DNA of 64,000 bases from Zingiber officinale (taxonomy: Eukaryota > Streptophyta > Magnoliopsida > Zingiberales > Zingiberaceae), in NCBI RefSeq assembly GCF_018446385.1, contig NC_055988.1:166492837-166556836 (forward strand), in the 5' to 3' direction. A program made the translations under genes and the position numbers. Below are positions 30,472 through 42,620 of the stretch, piece after piece. The stretch's first letter is position 1, and each line of letters begins with the position of its first letter. Under the pieces are notes generated by a model. It did no database searches. It was not told the DNA's origin and saw only the letters and a program-made list of their open reading frames with translations.

Positions 30472-32384
30472 TATTTAGTGAACCCAATGAGCTCTAATAG
30501 GTATTGGGTTCCTAGGAGCATCTTCTTTACCCCATAGATGGGTTAGAGAGTGTCAACTCCGATTAGAAGGGTAGTTAACCCAACTTTGAGGAAATTGACA
30601 CTCAAGGAACATTTTCAAGGTTTTGTGAATCCTTGAAAATGAAATGGATTTATCATTTACTCCTTGAAGAGTAAATTGTGCCATATTTGAAAAAAAATTT
30701 ATATCGACTTTAATCTTTATTGGCACAAGTTAGGAAAACCTAGAGAAATACCAAGTTGGGGTCTTGGTACTCTCTTAGGAATTTAAGACGATCTAGGCCT
30801 TAATTAAAAAAAAAGGTGCTATTCTTGAGGAAATATGAAATATGCCAATATTTGAGGATATACTTAATGTTAAGTGGCATAAATTAATCAAGAAAAATAG
30901 GAATGCCAACTTAGGTTTGGGCATTTTCTTGAAGCACTTTGAGCAATCTAGGTTTAGACTTTAAGTTAGCTAAGGGGTTAAGGATACTTAGATAGGTAAT
31001 CTAGGTATATTTATTTATGCTAAATCTTGCCATGATTGTTTGTCCTCACATGTCATGACATCATGTTTAGTTTTATTATCATTTGAAATGTCATGATAAT
31101 GCTTAGGCTAGTTTTTATGTCATGTTTATTTAAGTTTCAAACTTTATGCCATGACATCATGACATTGGCACATGTTTTTATTTATGATATCATTTTATGC
31201 CATGTCATCATCTCTTGCATTAATAATCAATTGAATTGATTTAAGGATGAAAAAAAACACATTTTGATATTGAGATCAAATTTGTGTTTAGAAAATGCAT
31301 GAGACCTTAGTCTAAGATACCTAAACCCATATCTCACATTAAAATTGCCATGGATGTGTTTGATACACTTTAGATGTGTGTGAGATATTAGGATCATGAA
31401 TTAGGATCAAGGTGCATAGTTCTTGTACCTAGATGAGCCTAATTCAAGAAATGGAGGATCATAGGGAAAGCTTGTGTACAAGTCATGTACATTTAGCCCT
31501 AAGATTATGGTCCTAAATTAAAAGGTTTAAAATCATTTTGAAATTGATTTGAAAAACCTTGATGAAGCCATTCTAGTGATAGCATTCATCATTGAGCAAG
31601 ATGATACAAAGATGAGCTAAACTTTGAACTATTTCAAAAGTTTTTGAACTTTGTATCAAGATTTGAAAATGGAAGTTATTTTCATCTAAAATTATTTTTC
31701 CATGATAGTATATGGTATGAGGAATGTATCCTCAAAATTTTACGATTTTTGGAATTTTCTGGAATTTGTTGTGAGTTTCTGAATTTCGGGAGAAGGAAAT
31801 CAGAACTCGAGTCTGTCCAAGGCTGGATCGGTCACGGGACCGATCCAGGGAAGGCTGGATCGGTCTGGGGACCGATCCAGAGGGGTTCTGATCGGTCCGG
31901 TGACCGATCAGGCGTGCTGAATTTGCTGAATTTCGACTGTGGTCTGAAATTTCAGCTGTGGGAGTTGAGTTTCGGGTTTCTAAAGGTTTGAAACTCTCCA
32001 AGACATTGTTGGTGCAATGGTCAAGGGGGAGTTGACCTTTAGGGGGAGTTTTACCTATTAAGTCAAGGGGGAGTTGACTTTTAGGGGAGTTTTTAAGACT
32101 TTTGAGGATCAGTGATATGGGATTGTCACTAAGTTGAGTGTTGAGTTTCGTTTTAAGGGGGAAATTAAGGGTTTCAATGAAAGGTATGGGACTTTCATTA
32201 GGAAGAAACTCTTGACCTTGATTCCCTCTTTTTGATGTGTGTCAAAAAGGGGGAGAGATGTCCCAAGGGGGAGAGTGTAGGTTTTGGAAGAATGTTCAAG
32301 GAAGAACATTGGAAAACCTAAGTTAGGTTATCGGGTTAACCTAACTTGATTTTGGATTTTGTCAAACATCAAAAAGGGGGAGAT
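30472..32384 (+). other. Noncoding 3' domain of gag-only Copia element, with polypurine tract
   Basis: A/T-rich DNA without a convincing ORF. It holds a short block of the same GATCGGTC...GACCGATC palindromes as the LTR (31826-31915), G-rich GGGGGAGTT repeats (32025-32095, 32155-32280) and the polypurine tract CAAAAAGGGGGAGAT ending at 32384. The reverse copy has the corresponding region at 54859-56985. Confidence 0.65.
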
Positions 32385-34219
32385 TGTTGGTGCAATCTTA
32401 GGTCAAGGTTGACCTGGTTGACCTGACTCGAGTTGACCTGACTCGAGTTGTGTTTTGATGTTTGACGATGTTTGACGAGAAGAGAGTTGTATTCTTGATG
32501 TTTGACAAGAATAGGTGTTTGGGAGATTGTAGGTGCAACCTTAGGTCAAGGTTGACCTGGTTGACCTGATTCGGGAAAAGTCCAAGCAGGGAGCTTGGCA
32601 CGCGAAAAGTCCAAGTATGGAGACTTGACACTGGAAAAGTCCAAGTACGGAGACTTGGCACGGGGAAAAGTCCAAGCAAGTAGCTTGGCACGCGGAAAGT
32701 CCAAGTATGGAGACTTGGCACGGGGAAAGTCCAAACAGGGAGTTTGGCACGGGGAAAAGTCCTGGTGAGTGAAGCCAGGCAGTCGGGAAATCCTGGTGAG
32801 TGAAGCCAGGTGAAAATCCTAGTGAGTGAAGCTAGGTGAAAGTGGAAGTCTTGGTGAGTGAAGCCAGGCATTCGTGAAAGTCCTGGTGAGTGAAGCCAGG
32901 CAATTTGGAAAGTCCTGGTGAGTGAGGCCAGGCAAGGGAAAGTCCTAGTGAGTGAAGCTAGGCAGTTCGGAAGTCCTGGTGAGTGAAGCCAGGCAGTTGT
33001 GGAAATCCTGGTGAGTGAAGCCAGGTGAAAACCCTAGTGAGTGAAACTAGGTGAAAGTCCTGGTGAGTGAAGCCGGGCAAGGGAAAATCCAGATGGATCA
33101 AGGGTGATCGGACATCTGGTGATGGGAAGTCCAAGTAGGTCGTAGGAGTGACCGGATACTTGGTACGGAGAGAAAAGTCTAAGTGGGTCAAAGGGATTGA
33201 CCGGACAATTAGCGGGGAGTCCTAGCAAGGGAGTGACCGGATGCTAGGCGCAATGTACCAACAGTCAAGATTGACCGGATGTTGGTTTGGACTTGGTTTG
33301 GCGAAAAATAAGCCTGGATCGATCCGGTGATCGATCCAGATACCTCGAATATTCTGATCGGTCCGGTGACCGATCTACATCGATAGCTCATCAGGTGATA
33401 ATCGATCGGTGACCGATCGTGAGTCGATCAGAAGTCGAACAGAGCGGGCGCAGAGGGGCTGATCGGTGCGGGACCGATCGGCCCTGATCGGTCCCCGCAT
33501 CGATCAGAGTCCTCGATCGGCGTGGACCGATCAGAGGTTCTGATCGGTCCATGGACCGATCGGAACAAGCGGGTTAGGGAATAGGATCGGTGCGTGGACC
33601 GATCCATTGATCGGTCCACGCGATCGAGCACTAAGCCGCTGACGCAACGCCAGATTTCTTCGTGTTTCTTCGCTTTCGCAGTTATAAAAGGAGGGTTGCT
33701 TCGCGTACCTCCTTCTTCCTTCTTCTTCTTCTTGGATTGAAGCTTCGCTCCGTGCTCGAGGTTCTGAGCTTTGTTGAGCTCGCTTCCGAAGCTTCGCTTG
33801 ATCAGCTGCTGCGTTTGGGTTGTGAAGTTGCTGCTTCATCGCCTCCGGTCGACAGAGAAGGCAAGCGAGTGTTGCATTCATATTGTGTTTGTATTTGCTT
33901 CTTGCTTTCCTTGTACTCCTTCTTGTTGTTACAAGTATTGTGGCGAGGTTTCTCCACCCACAAGGAGCATTTATTAGCCGGTTCTCCGGGGACTCATCCA
34001 CCGACGGATTGATAGGGCTCGTCCACCTTACGGACACGCCGAGGAGTAGGAGTATCATCTCCGAACCTCGTTACATCGGTTTGTTTGAGGTTTGTCTTCT
34101 TTTCTTTCGTTTCTACGTGTTATTTTCCGCTGTGCTAACCCTAGTTTGTAGAAACGCGACGATTTGGGGTCGGCTATTCACACCCCCCCTCTCTAGCCTC
34201 CGTACGAAGGATCCTAACA
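32385..34219 (+). repeat. 3' LTR of gag-only Copia element
   Basis: It is 1835 bp, TGTTGGTGCAAT to GGATCCTAACA. It nearly matches the 5' LTR except at about 33230-33800. There many small deletions and substitutions change the palindromes (GATCGGTGCGTGGACCGATC and similar) and the leader. TATAAAAGG lies at 33683. Confidence 0.9.
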
Positions 34220-34224
34220 AATTC

Positions 34225-34975
34225 GACATAGATGCAGTCACACTCATGTCTACAACTGGATGCTCTGACCAAGAAGCTTGAGGCCATGGGAAACAACATG
34301 GTCAATGCAATAGTATGTGTTTGAGAAACTTGCGGAAGTACGGATCACGCTCAAGATATTTGCCCCCTAGGGCCAATACAAGCACAAATAAACCAACTAG
34401 AGCAATACGATGAGATAGTCAGTTACAACCAAAAGCAAAACAATCCGTACTCCAACACATACAACCCTGGATGGAGGAACCACCCAAATTTTTCATACCG
34501 GAATAATCAGGACCAAGGACCAATAAAACAAAGCTTTCAACCTGGGCAACAGAGCTACTCATCTAGACAACGGACTTATCAACAACAACAACCTTCACAA
34601 CTGTCCAGAATCGAAAAGATACTCGAAGAAGCTCTCTCATAGCAAAAAGAGATGAAGAATGAGATAAAGCAATTGACTCAAAGACTGAAAAATTTCGAAA
34701 AACATCAGAAGATGCAAGATAGCCAGATAGCCCAGTCTTTTTCAATAGCACAGGGAACATTTCCAAGAAAGCTCGACATAAACTCGGTGGAACACTACAA
34801 CCGCATCGAGCTGAGGAGCGGACGAACTTTGGTAGACCCCCAAATCACTATTCAGAAAGGACTTGACTCAGAGGAAGAGCCCTCTCCCCTAATACCCAAT
34901 CAGACCCAAAACAGGGATAGAGAGGAAATCGCCAAGAAAGTTGAAGGAACTCTTCAAATTCCCTCCACAAAGTAA
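34225..34975 (+). pseudogene. gag: Athila-2 gag, 3' part
   Basis: Continues gag after the Copia insertion. A zinc knuckle ETCGSTDHAQDIC is preceded by a TGA at its first conserved position (near 34322). NPYSNTYNPGWRN follows, then a TAG near 34640 and the coiled-coil-like region MKNEIKQLTQRLKNFEKHQ. It closes at TAA 34973. Confidence 0.75.
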
Positions 34976-35519
34976 GACAATTCTTTTCCCTCAGAAACTG
35001 ATGACATCCCAAAAGGATGAAGAGTTTAACCGATTCCTGAAGAATATTAAGGAAATTTGCGTAAAAGTACCACTGATAGATGTACTGCACCAAATGCCGA
35101 AGTTTACAAAATTTTTAAAGGGAATTTTATCTAACAGGAGGCAAAAGGGCGACTTCGAGACCGTAGCATTAACGAAAAATTGCAACGCTCTACTTATGGC
35201 AAATATTTCACCGAAACTTCAGGATCTAGGGAGTTTTTCCATACCTTGTAAAATTGGTTCTGAACTCATACATAAAGTTTTCTACGACTTGGGAGCCAGC
35301 GTTAGCCTACTTCCGTACTCATTATGTAAGAAGCTATGACTCCTGAACATTAAACTAACTACTATGACATTGCAATTAGCTGACCATTCATGTAGATACC
35401 CAATGGTAATAGTGGAAGACGTGCTAGTAGAAGTAGGCGGATGCATCATTCCCACAGATTTCATTGTCTTGGATATGAAGGAGGATCCCAAGATACCAAT
35501 CATCCTTGAAAGATCATTT
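34941..35519 (+). pseudogene. pro: Athila-2 protease, 5' part, cut by reverse SIRE element
   Basis: Read in the +1 frame relative to gag, as in Athila-1: DEEFNRFLKNIKEICVKVPL, KFLKGILSNRRQKGDFE, then the catalytic YDLGASVSLLPYSL (Asp codon at 35286). A TGA stop at 35337 follows, then IPIILERSF. The coding sequence ends at 35519 where the reverse Copia LTR begins. Confidence 0.75.
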
Positions 35520-38500
35520 TGTTGGATCGAGATGCGCTAGAGGGAGGTGAATAGCGCTCGTGGCTTTCACACGTTTCGGATTTGAAAAACTCGACGAGTA
35601 AGCAGTGGAATAGAAAGAAATAACAAACACACACAAAGACACCAAGGGTTTACTTGGTTCGGAGCCTAGGGCGATTCCTACTCCAAGGCCCACGATCGTT
35701 GATCGTTTTTCGATGGGCAACAACTATAAAATTGATAAAAGTACAATAAGTGTTTACAATTAAATGTACTGAGAAGAAAACTTATACCGACAACTAGAGA
35801 TGAAGAAAACAAAGCTTCGGGTTGTCAGGTACTTACAACAGCACTTCTGGGCCATCTTGTTAGCAGCACATGAGAGAAGGTCACTTTAGTATAGATTATT
35901 TTAAGCTGCTGCTCGAACACCCCTTTTATACACTGCTGGAGGCGCCTCAAACCTCATCTAAGGTGCCTCCTGTTAGAGTGTATACTGAAAGCCTAAGCTT
36001 TTGTAAACATTTATTTTGAATAAAGAATCACATTTGGTCAAATTGTCTACATTTGTTTATATTTGTTCAATTAATTTATATTGTAGATAACATAGTATGT
36101 GGTGTCACATACAGAAGATGATGTTATCAGTACCTTATAAATTATAAACAGTAGCTCACGACCAAAATGGAAAGGAACAAACCATTGGAAGGTCGTAGTG
36201 TAATTAGGAATTAGTTTATCTTAACTATATAATTACACTAGTACACTTAGAGTGTATTGAGTAGGACCATTAGAGGTCGTTTCTTTTATACTGACTTTAT
36301 AAAGAAACAAACACCTCAGTTATTATGGAAGTGTGTACTCTTAATCCTAATATAATAACAAGCACATATATTTGATATTTATTTCTTTAATTTATCAATG
36401 GGTGAGATTTAGTTCGATAAATCAATAAGCCCGATAAGTTGGGAAATGATATCACTTATAGTGTGTGTTGTTGATTATAGAAGGAAACTGTGTCCTAGTG
36501 ATCTAGGTTGATAATGCCCCCAAGAAGAGCTCATAAGGATTGTCATGTTAAACCCTGCAGGTGGACTTAGTCCGACATGACGATAAGGTTGAGTGGTACT
36601 ATTCTTGGACTAAGATATTAATTAAATGAGTTGTCAGTAACTCACTTAATTAGTGGACATTCGACATCTTAAACACAGGGAGACTAACACACTCATAATA
36701 AGAAGGAGCCCAAAAATGTAATTTGGGATTGATGCGGTAGTTCAATAATAGTTCTCTAGTGGAATGAATTATTATTAATAAAATTAAGTTGTGCGTTCGG
36801 GGCGAACACGGGATGCTTAATTTTATCGGGAGACCAAAACCAATTCCTCCTCTCGGTCCCTATCGTAGCCTCTTATTTATAGAGTACTATACCCACCTAT
36901 ACCCACCTTCATACCCATGATGTAGGGGCCGACCAAGCTAGCTTGTGGATCAAGCTAGGGCCGGCCAAGCCTTGGTTCATGGGGGGTCGGCCCTAGCTTG
37001 AACCCAAGCTTAGATGGCCGGCCCCCATTAAATTAAAAAGAATTTTAATTTTAAAATTTTCTTATGTGAAAGATATAATTTATTGGAGAGATTAAAAATT
37101 AAAATATCTCTTTTAAAAGGATCTACAAAAGATTAAAGAAAGAGATTAGATCTCTTTCCTTATTTGTAGATTGGAAAGATATTTTATTTTTCTTCTTTGT
37201 AAATTATTCACATGTTGAAAAATTAAAATTATAGAAATTTCTTTTTATCAACCATGAAGGGATTTTAAAGGGAAATTTTATTTTTTAAAATTTTCGAAGA
37301 CAAATAAGGAATTTTAATTGTTAATTGAAATTGCCTTGTTTGCTCTTATTGATGTGGTCGGCCATGACATGAAGGTTTAGGAAATTTTTGTTTAATTTTT
37401 CTTAATTAATTCATGTCAAGGAAAGTTAAAGAAATTTTATTGTAATTAAATTTCTTTATTTACCAAAGCTAAGGATTATAAAAGAGGGGGTTGGGGTGCC
37501 TTCATGACACACAACTTTTATTATTCTTCTCCCTTTTTTCTTCCTTGGTGTGGCCGACCTCATCCTTTCTCTTCTCTCTATCTTTGTGGCCGAAATTCCC
37601 CTTGCTCTTGGAGATTAAGTGGTGGCCGGTTTCTAGCTTGGAGAAGAAGGAGAGAAAGCTTTCATCTCTTGGAGCTTGGTTGGTTGTTTCTCTTCTTCCT
37701 TGGAGGTGCACTTGATTTGGCCGAACCTTGCAAGGAGGAGAAGAAGGTGCTTTGGTGGTTTCTCATCTTGAAAGACCGTTGCCCACACAACGTCCGAGGT
37801 TAGAAGAGGAATATGGTAGAAGACCTAGAGGTTTTTGCTTGCAAAAGAAAAGGTATACTAGTATTTTATTTCCGCATCATACTAGTTTTATCTTCATGTA
37901 AAAAATACCAAATACAAGAGGCATGCGATTCTAGTATTTTGAATTTGTTTTCGATGTTGTGTTCTTTGTTTTTCTTTTCCTTGTGATTTGATTGTTCTTT
38001 TCGGTTGACATAAAGTTATTTAAGGAAATTAAATATTAGCTTTCCTTAAAAGGCTTTGTCTAGGCGATGGTGGTTGTCCCATATCCAAGAAGGTCATGTG
38101 CCTCTTCATGCAGTCCTGGAAGCCAATTTTGGAAATTAATATTTAATAGAATTAATAACCTAGGTGATTTGGATCAAACGTGTTAAGTTCCGCAGGAGAT
38201 CCAAGTCTAAACCTAAAAGAACAAATAGATTAAACTTTGGATCAAACATGTTAAGTTCCGCAGGCGATCCAAGTTTAATTTAAAAGAACACATGGTAGCT
38301 AGGAAAAGGTTCAGACCTTTGTACAAAATTTTTGTACAGTGGAACCATTAGGTTTTCCGAGTAGCAACCAACACCTCCAAGCCTCCCGAGTCAGCCGCGT
38401 GGATCAGCGAAGACACCTTCGTCGCTTATCCTACTTGAGGCGCCTCTATGGCCAGTCCAAGGCGCGTCCAAGCCCTGTTCCAAGGCGCCTCCGGCTCCAT

Positions 38501-39271
38501 CCGAGGCGCCTCCAGCTCCTCTTCGCAACCAACTTCTGTTTTGCACCCGAGGCACCTCCAAGCTCCATGGAGGCATCTCGGACACTATTCATCCGAGGCT
38601 TAGCTTATTCTTTTTGTACCTGCAAGATATGGTACTCCAAAAACAACAATATACTCTGTAAGATAAAGTTAGAACAGACATAAACATGATAAATCAAGTG
38701 ATCGACAGTCATCGGATTGTTTGGGTCTGACTTCGGATTTTCAACCGGAAACCTTAGGTCGACTCGACGCCTACTGTTCCCTCTGCAGGAAATGCGTCCT
38801 CACCTACTCCCCTCAGGAGAGATTACCTAATGCTAGTCCGGTCCTCCAGATCGGCTGAACTTTCTGCCTAGGGTTACCACCCCCTGGGACCTAGGGTTAC
38901 TGCCCCCTAGAGTTTTTCTCCATCTAGGGTTACCTCCCCTTAGGACCTAAGGTTACCCCCCTTAGGATTTTCAACACCTAGGGTTACCACCCTCTAAGAC
39001 CTAAGGTTGCCACCCCTTAGGATTTTCCTTCACCTAAGGTTACCACCCCTTAGGATTTTCCTCCACCTAGGGTTACCACCCCCTAGGACCTAATATTACC
39101 ACCCCTTAGGATTTTCACCTTGCCTAACCGCAGTTAGGACTTTTGCCTAAGAACACTTAAGACTTTCCTGCAATGTCCATCAGACATGTTAGATCACAAA
39201 TACGCTTAACTTTGATTCCTTTGTCATTATCAAAACTTGGGTTCGATCTTCGGATGCTCCATGCACCAACA
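35520..39271 (-). repeat. Reverse SIRE-family LTR interrupted by solo LTR D
   Basis: Two parts (35520-35970 and 38379-39271, about 1.34 kb together) match the LTRs at 44298 and 53666 in reverse. They include GGCGCC-type palindromes and a long CCTAGGGTTACCACCCC hairpin array (38865-39115). The U5-proximal CTAGAGGGAGGTGAATAGCGCTC is the reverse of the conserved LTR 3' end. Confidence 0.75.
35971..38373 (+). repeat. Solo TGTTAG-family LTR (copy D)
   Basis: TGTTAGAGTGTATAC to GCAACCAACA, 2403 bp, with a perfect CCTCC duplication (35966-35970, 38374-38378). It contains GGCCGGCC-like and AAGCTTG/CAAGCT palindromes (36920-37025), ATTATAAAAG (37475-37484), two hairpin units (38169-38276) and TTGTACAAAATTTTTGTACA (38320-38339). 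There is no internal domain. Confidence 0.9.
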
Positions 39272-41799
39272 ATCTCCCCCTTTTTTATTATGGCAACTGA
39301 AATTCAAAGTTAAGTAAAATAGATGCATAAATGATCTTCAAAGTTTAAATAAGAAACATAAGCAAGCTTAAGTAAATAAATTTAAATGCAAGCATAACTT
39401 AAGCTGAAACATACTTAAACTTTTAATGATGTAAGGCTCCCCCTTAATGAGAGCTCTTTTAAATTTTAAATTTTGCTTCGAATTGAATTTTGAATTTTCC
39501 CTACTCTCCCCCTTTGCCATATATCAAAATAAACAAGGGAGTAAAAAGGAACAGTGATCAATGGCCTTAGCTTGTTTTTAACTTTTCAAGAAATGTTTAG
39601 AAAAGATAAAGGCTTTTAACACTTAGCTTTCAGGAGTTAATATTATTGCAAAACTTTTAGCTAAGTGAAACTTTTAACTGTTAGAAATTAATATTCTTGA
39701 TTAAGTTTAAAAAATGACTTTAGCCAAAGATTATTTTGACTTTGAAAAGTAACTCAGCTAAATTTGAAAAAATATTGAAAGGCTTAAAAAGATAAGTAAG
39801 GTTGTAAAATGCTTAATTTGAAAAGTTAGATTTGAAAGGCTTTGTTGAAAAATATTTTGATAATTTCTTAAAGCCTTTTTAAAAGACATTTTCTTTATTT
39901 CGAAAAGCTTTTTGAACAATGATCCGGTGGTAAGACCGGGGGGCCCTCATAAGGGAAAGTCCAATGACACGTGGAGGACGACAGTCAAAGGGGGGTCAAC
40001 CCCATGGACTCGAAGAGCAGGCGGAATAGGCTAAGCACTAGGCAATAATGTCCACCCGAGAGAGTAACCAGCTGGCCGTGAGCCCAAATTTCCAAGGGAA
40101 AAAGATCATATGGCCGAGCGGATAGTCCGCTCGGCCGCATTGCGAATCAAGAGTGAAGGCCGAGCGGTTGTCCGCTCGGCCAGGGTTTCAAGCGATACGA
40201 GCCGAGCGGACGGGCGACCCTCAATCTTCCCGGATGAACGACCACCTATGCCGGACCAGAGACGAATGCTCTGGCCAAGCGGCTTGATAGTCGATCCGCG
40301 AAGAGGAAGTCAAAGAGTAGAGGACAGTGTGAACGTCATCTCAGTAAACCCTGTTGTTGACAACAGGCATGTTCAAAGACCAGACCATACTCAGTATGGT
40401 GCGATTGAATGTTTTGCTGTCCCATCAAGGAGACGCTCAGACTGTAGCTGTATGGAATCAGACATGCTCTTCTGACAAGCCCATGCCGCGGTATGGGATG
40501 TGACACGTGTATACCTCGGTTTGTGTGCACCAAGTTCCCGTGGCTCTATATAAAGGCCACTAGACTTCACCGGAGGTATGAAATCTCTGATCCTGGAAGC
40601 CACTTTCTTGTTCTTCGTCTACCTGACTTGAGCGTCGGAGGGTCGTCGCCGGGAACCCTTTCCCGACCCGACTTCTTTGCAGGTTCATCGGAGCTCCACA
40701 CGACCAGTCGAAGATCTACATCAGCAACTGGAGAGCGCCACGTGCCCAGCGACCGTTGATTCAACTTTCGGACAGGATCAAACAATATTAAGTTAAAATT
40801 GAAAGAGCCTTTGTTTTGAAAAATATTTAGCTTAATTTTAAAAGAATCTAAAAAATATTTAGCTAAAAAAGAAGTTAAAAAAAAAGAAGTTAAAAGATTA
40901 CTTAGTTTAGAAAGCTTTTTACAAAAAGAATTGAATTTTGAAAATACTTAGCAAAAAACTTTAAAACACTTAGTTAAATTTGGAAACCTTGTAAATATCT
41001 AGCTAAAAAACACTTAGCTAAATTTAACCAGCCTTTTGAGAGATATCTAGCTAAGATTTAGGTTAATTTGAAAAAAGATTTGGTAAAGTAATTTGAAAAT
41101 CTGGATTTTGAAAAGATTTCGAAAAAGACTAAGTTTTTAAAAGCTTTTGAGAAAAAATAAGCTTGTAAAGTTGCAACTAAGGCCATTTTCACATAAGTTT
41201 AAGAAGTCCTAAAGTCCAAGCATGAGTAACTTAAAAATATTAAAATTAATCACTTAATCCTCTTGATTGCATGTTTAACCATTTAGCTACTAGCTGATTA
41301 CCTAAAGGGCAACAACTTTCACTTAGTTAGTCAAGTTAAGTCAATTGATCCAGTTAGATTTGACTCGGTCTGGATGATTTAACTTGATTAATGTAATGTT
41401 GGTTTTTAACGCCCATACATACTGCGATGCAGAGAAATAAGCATTCTAAAGTCTAGGCTGTACCCTATGCATCTCACGCCGTTCTAAGTTTTTCAAATAC
41501 AAACAAGTTATGTCTAGTGTGCTTGTGAGATGCTCTGACTAAAACTAGGGGAACATGATATCTAAAGGTAAAACCCTAGGCTAAGTCCAAATTTTAAAAA
41601 TCTAACAATAATTGGGATTTTGAAGACATTTTTCCTAGATTCTATTTTTAAAAGAAACTAAGCAAAAGTCTAATTTGTGCAAAACTAAGCAACTTAAATA
41701 TAACAAAAACTAGTAAGCAGAAAAATAGGTTGAGTAACTAAATTCTGATAGGAAAAACTTTAACTAGGCAATGATAGAATAGCAGATGAAAGTGTGTGT
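39272..41799 (-). other. 3' noncoding domain of reverse SIRE element
   Basis: It begins with the reversed polypurine tract. A/T-rich DNA follows, with many variants of TTAGCTAAATTTGAAAA (39600-39900, 40790-41170), interrupted by the solo LTR at 39920-40780. No coding sequence is seen. Confidence 0.55.
39920..40780 (+). repeat. Solo LTR, 861 bp, with TGATCC...GGATCA ends
   Basis: It starts TGATCCGGTGG and ends GACAGGATCA, giving 6-bp inverted ends, with a perfect AACAA duplication (39915-39919, 40781-40785). Two 10-bp perfect inverted repeats GGCCGAGCGG...CCGCTCGGCC lie at 40112-40136 and 40158-40181. CTATATAAAGG (40546-40556) sets a forward orientation. The GCCGAGCGG motif also occurs in the Tat element at 10115-19000, so a Tat-lineage LTR is plausible but unproven. 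Confidence 0.8.
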
Positions 41800-42615
41800 G
41801 TCCAAAGTCCAAAGTACAATGCATGAAAAGATAACATCAATGAGTAGGATCATCAGCTGGAGGGTTGTCAGCTGGAGGTGGTGCAAGAGGCTGCTCAGGT
41901 GCAGGCTGTCCCTGACAAAGAGAGGAAAAGCCGGAGGCTATCTCTACGCGAAGCATGCGAAATTCGTCCAGGATAAGTCGTCGTGTCTGTCCGGAGTGAA
42001 CCTCGAGACGTGTAAGTATTCCTCGACTAATAAGGAGGTGGATGGCCGTGTCGAGGTCGAGGGCCCTGCCGAACTGGAGGGTTGTCCATAAATATCCTCG
42101 GCTGTAAACTCTAACCAGTCCTCTCCCTCGGCTGGAGCAAAGAAGGCAACAAACTCGTCGTCTACCTCGGGCCCTATCGGAGCAGCGATGGTCTACCTTT
42201 CCAAGCTAGGATCCCCTCAGCGGTGATGTCTATGTGGGCTAATCTGAGATTACGCTGCCCGAACTCATCATAATGTCCTAGAGGGACAACTGTCCCCTAG
42301 GTGGTATCAATCCCAAGGGTCGAGAAAATAGATGTCAAGATGTGACTGTAGGGCATGTGGATCTCATGGGACGTGACTAGACTGGATGCATGAACGATGT
42401 TATGGAACATAAGTAATGCTATATCGATGTCTAAGCGCTGACATAATGCATACAGGAAAAAGGAATGTGAAGGTCGCATCTTCGGGACATCCCGAGATGT
42501 GATCGGCAAAATGCATGCTATCAGAAGTCTGTACATAGCATAGTCCTAAATCCTAAGGGAGAGTGACCTGAACTCAGTCAGGATCTCTGGTCTCTCCTCC
42601 CCAAAGAAATACATG
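41800..42615 (-). pseudogene. Extra (env-like) ORF of reverse SIRE element, C-terminal fragment
   Basis: The minus strand is coding-like: MYRLLIACILPITSRDVPKM, then HEIHMPYSHILTSIFSTLGI up to a stop at 42297, and open again as GTVVPLGHYDEFGQ. An acidic tail follows (GPEVDDEFVAFFAPAEGEDW near 42180). The pattern reminds me of the plant transposon-protein domain found in third ORFs of SIRE elements; this is from memory and uncertain. It sits in the env-like position between pol and the 3' LTR. The forward SIRE copy has no such ORF. The upstream part is cut at 42621. Confidence 0.45.
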
Positions 42616-42620
42616 TAGAT

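Larger units (their letters stand above)
27145..34219 (+). mobile_element. Complete gag-only (non-autonomous) Copia element
   Basis: 5' LTR 27145-29036, primer-binding site TGGTATCAGAGC (29039-29050), one gag ORF (29098-30471), about 1.9 kb of noncoding DNA, a polypurine tract, and 3' LTR 32385-34219. Both ends are TGTTGG...TAACA and it is flanked by a perfect AATTC duplication (27140-27144, 34220-34224). There is no protease, integrase or RT. The initiator-Met PBS, the polypurine tract and the UBN2-like gag place it with Copia. A second, reverse copy is at 42621-60122. Confidence 0.9.
35520..42620 (-). mobile_element. SIRE-like Copia element, reverse, 3' part with two solo-LTR insertions
   Basis: The reverse LTR (TGTTGGATCGAGATGCGC at 35520, CACCAACA at 39271) is split by solo LTR D. 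Behind it come the reversed polypurine tract (ATCTCCCCCTTTTTT, 39272) and an internal domain homologous to the forward element's 3' region (compare 41390-41500 with 52870-53000). It also carries an extra ORF at the right. At 42621 it is interrupted by a reverse gag-only Copia element; the rest would lie outside the window. Confidence 0.75.
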
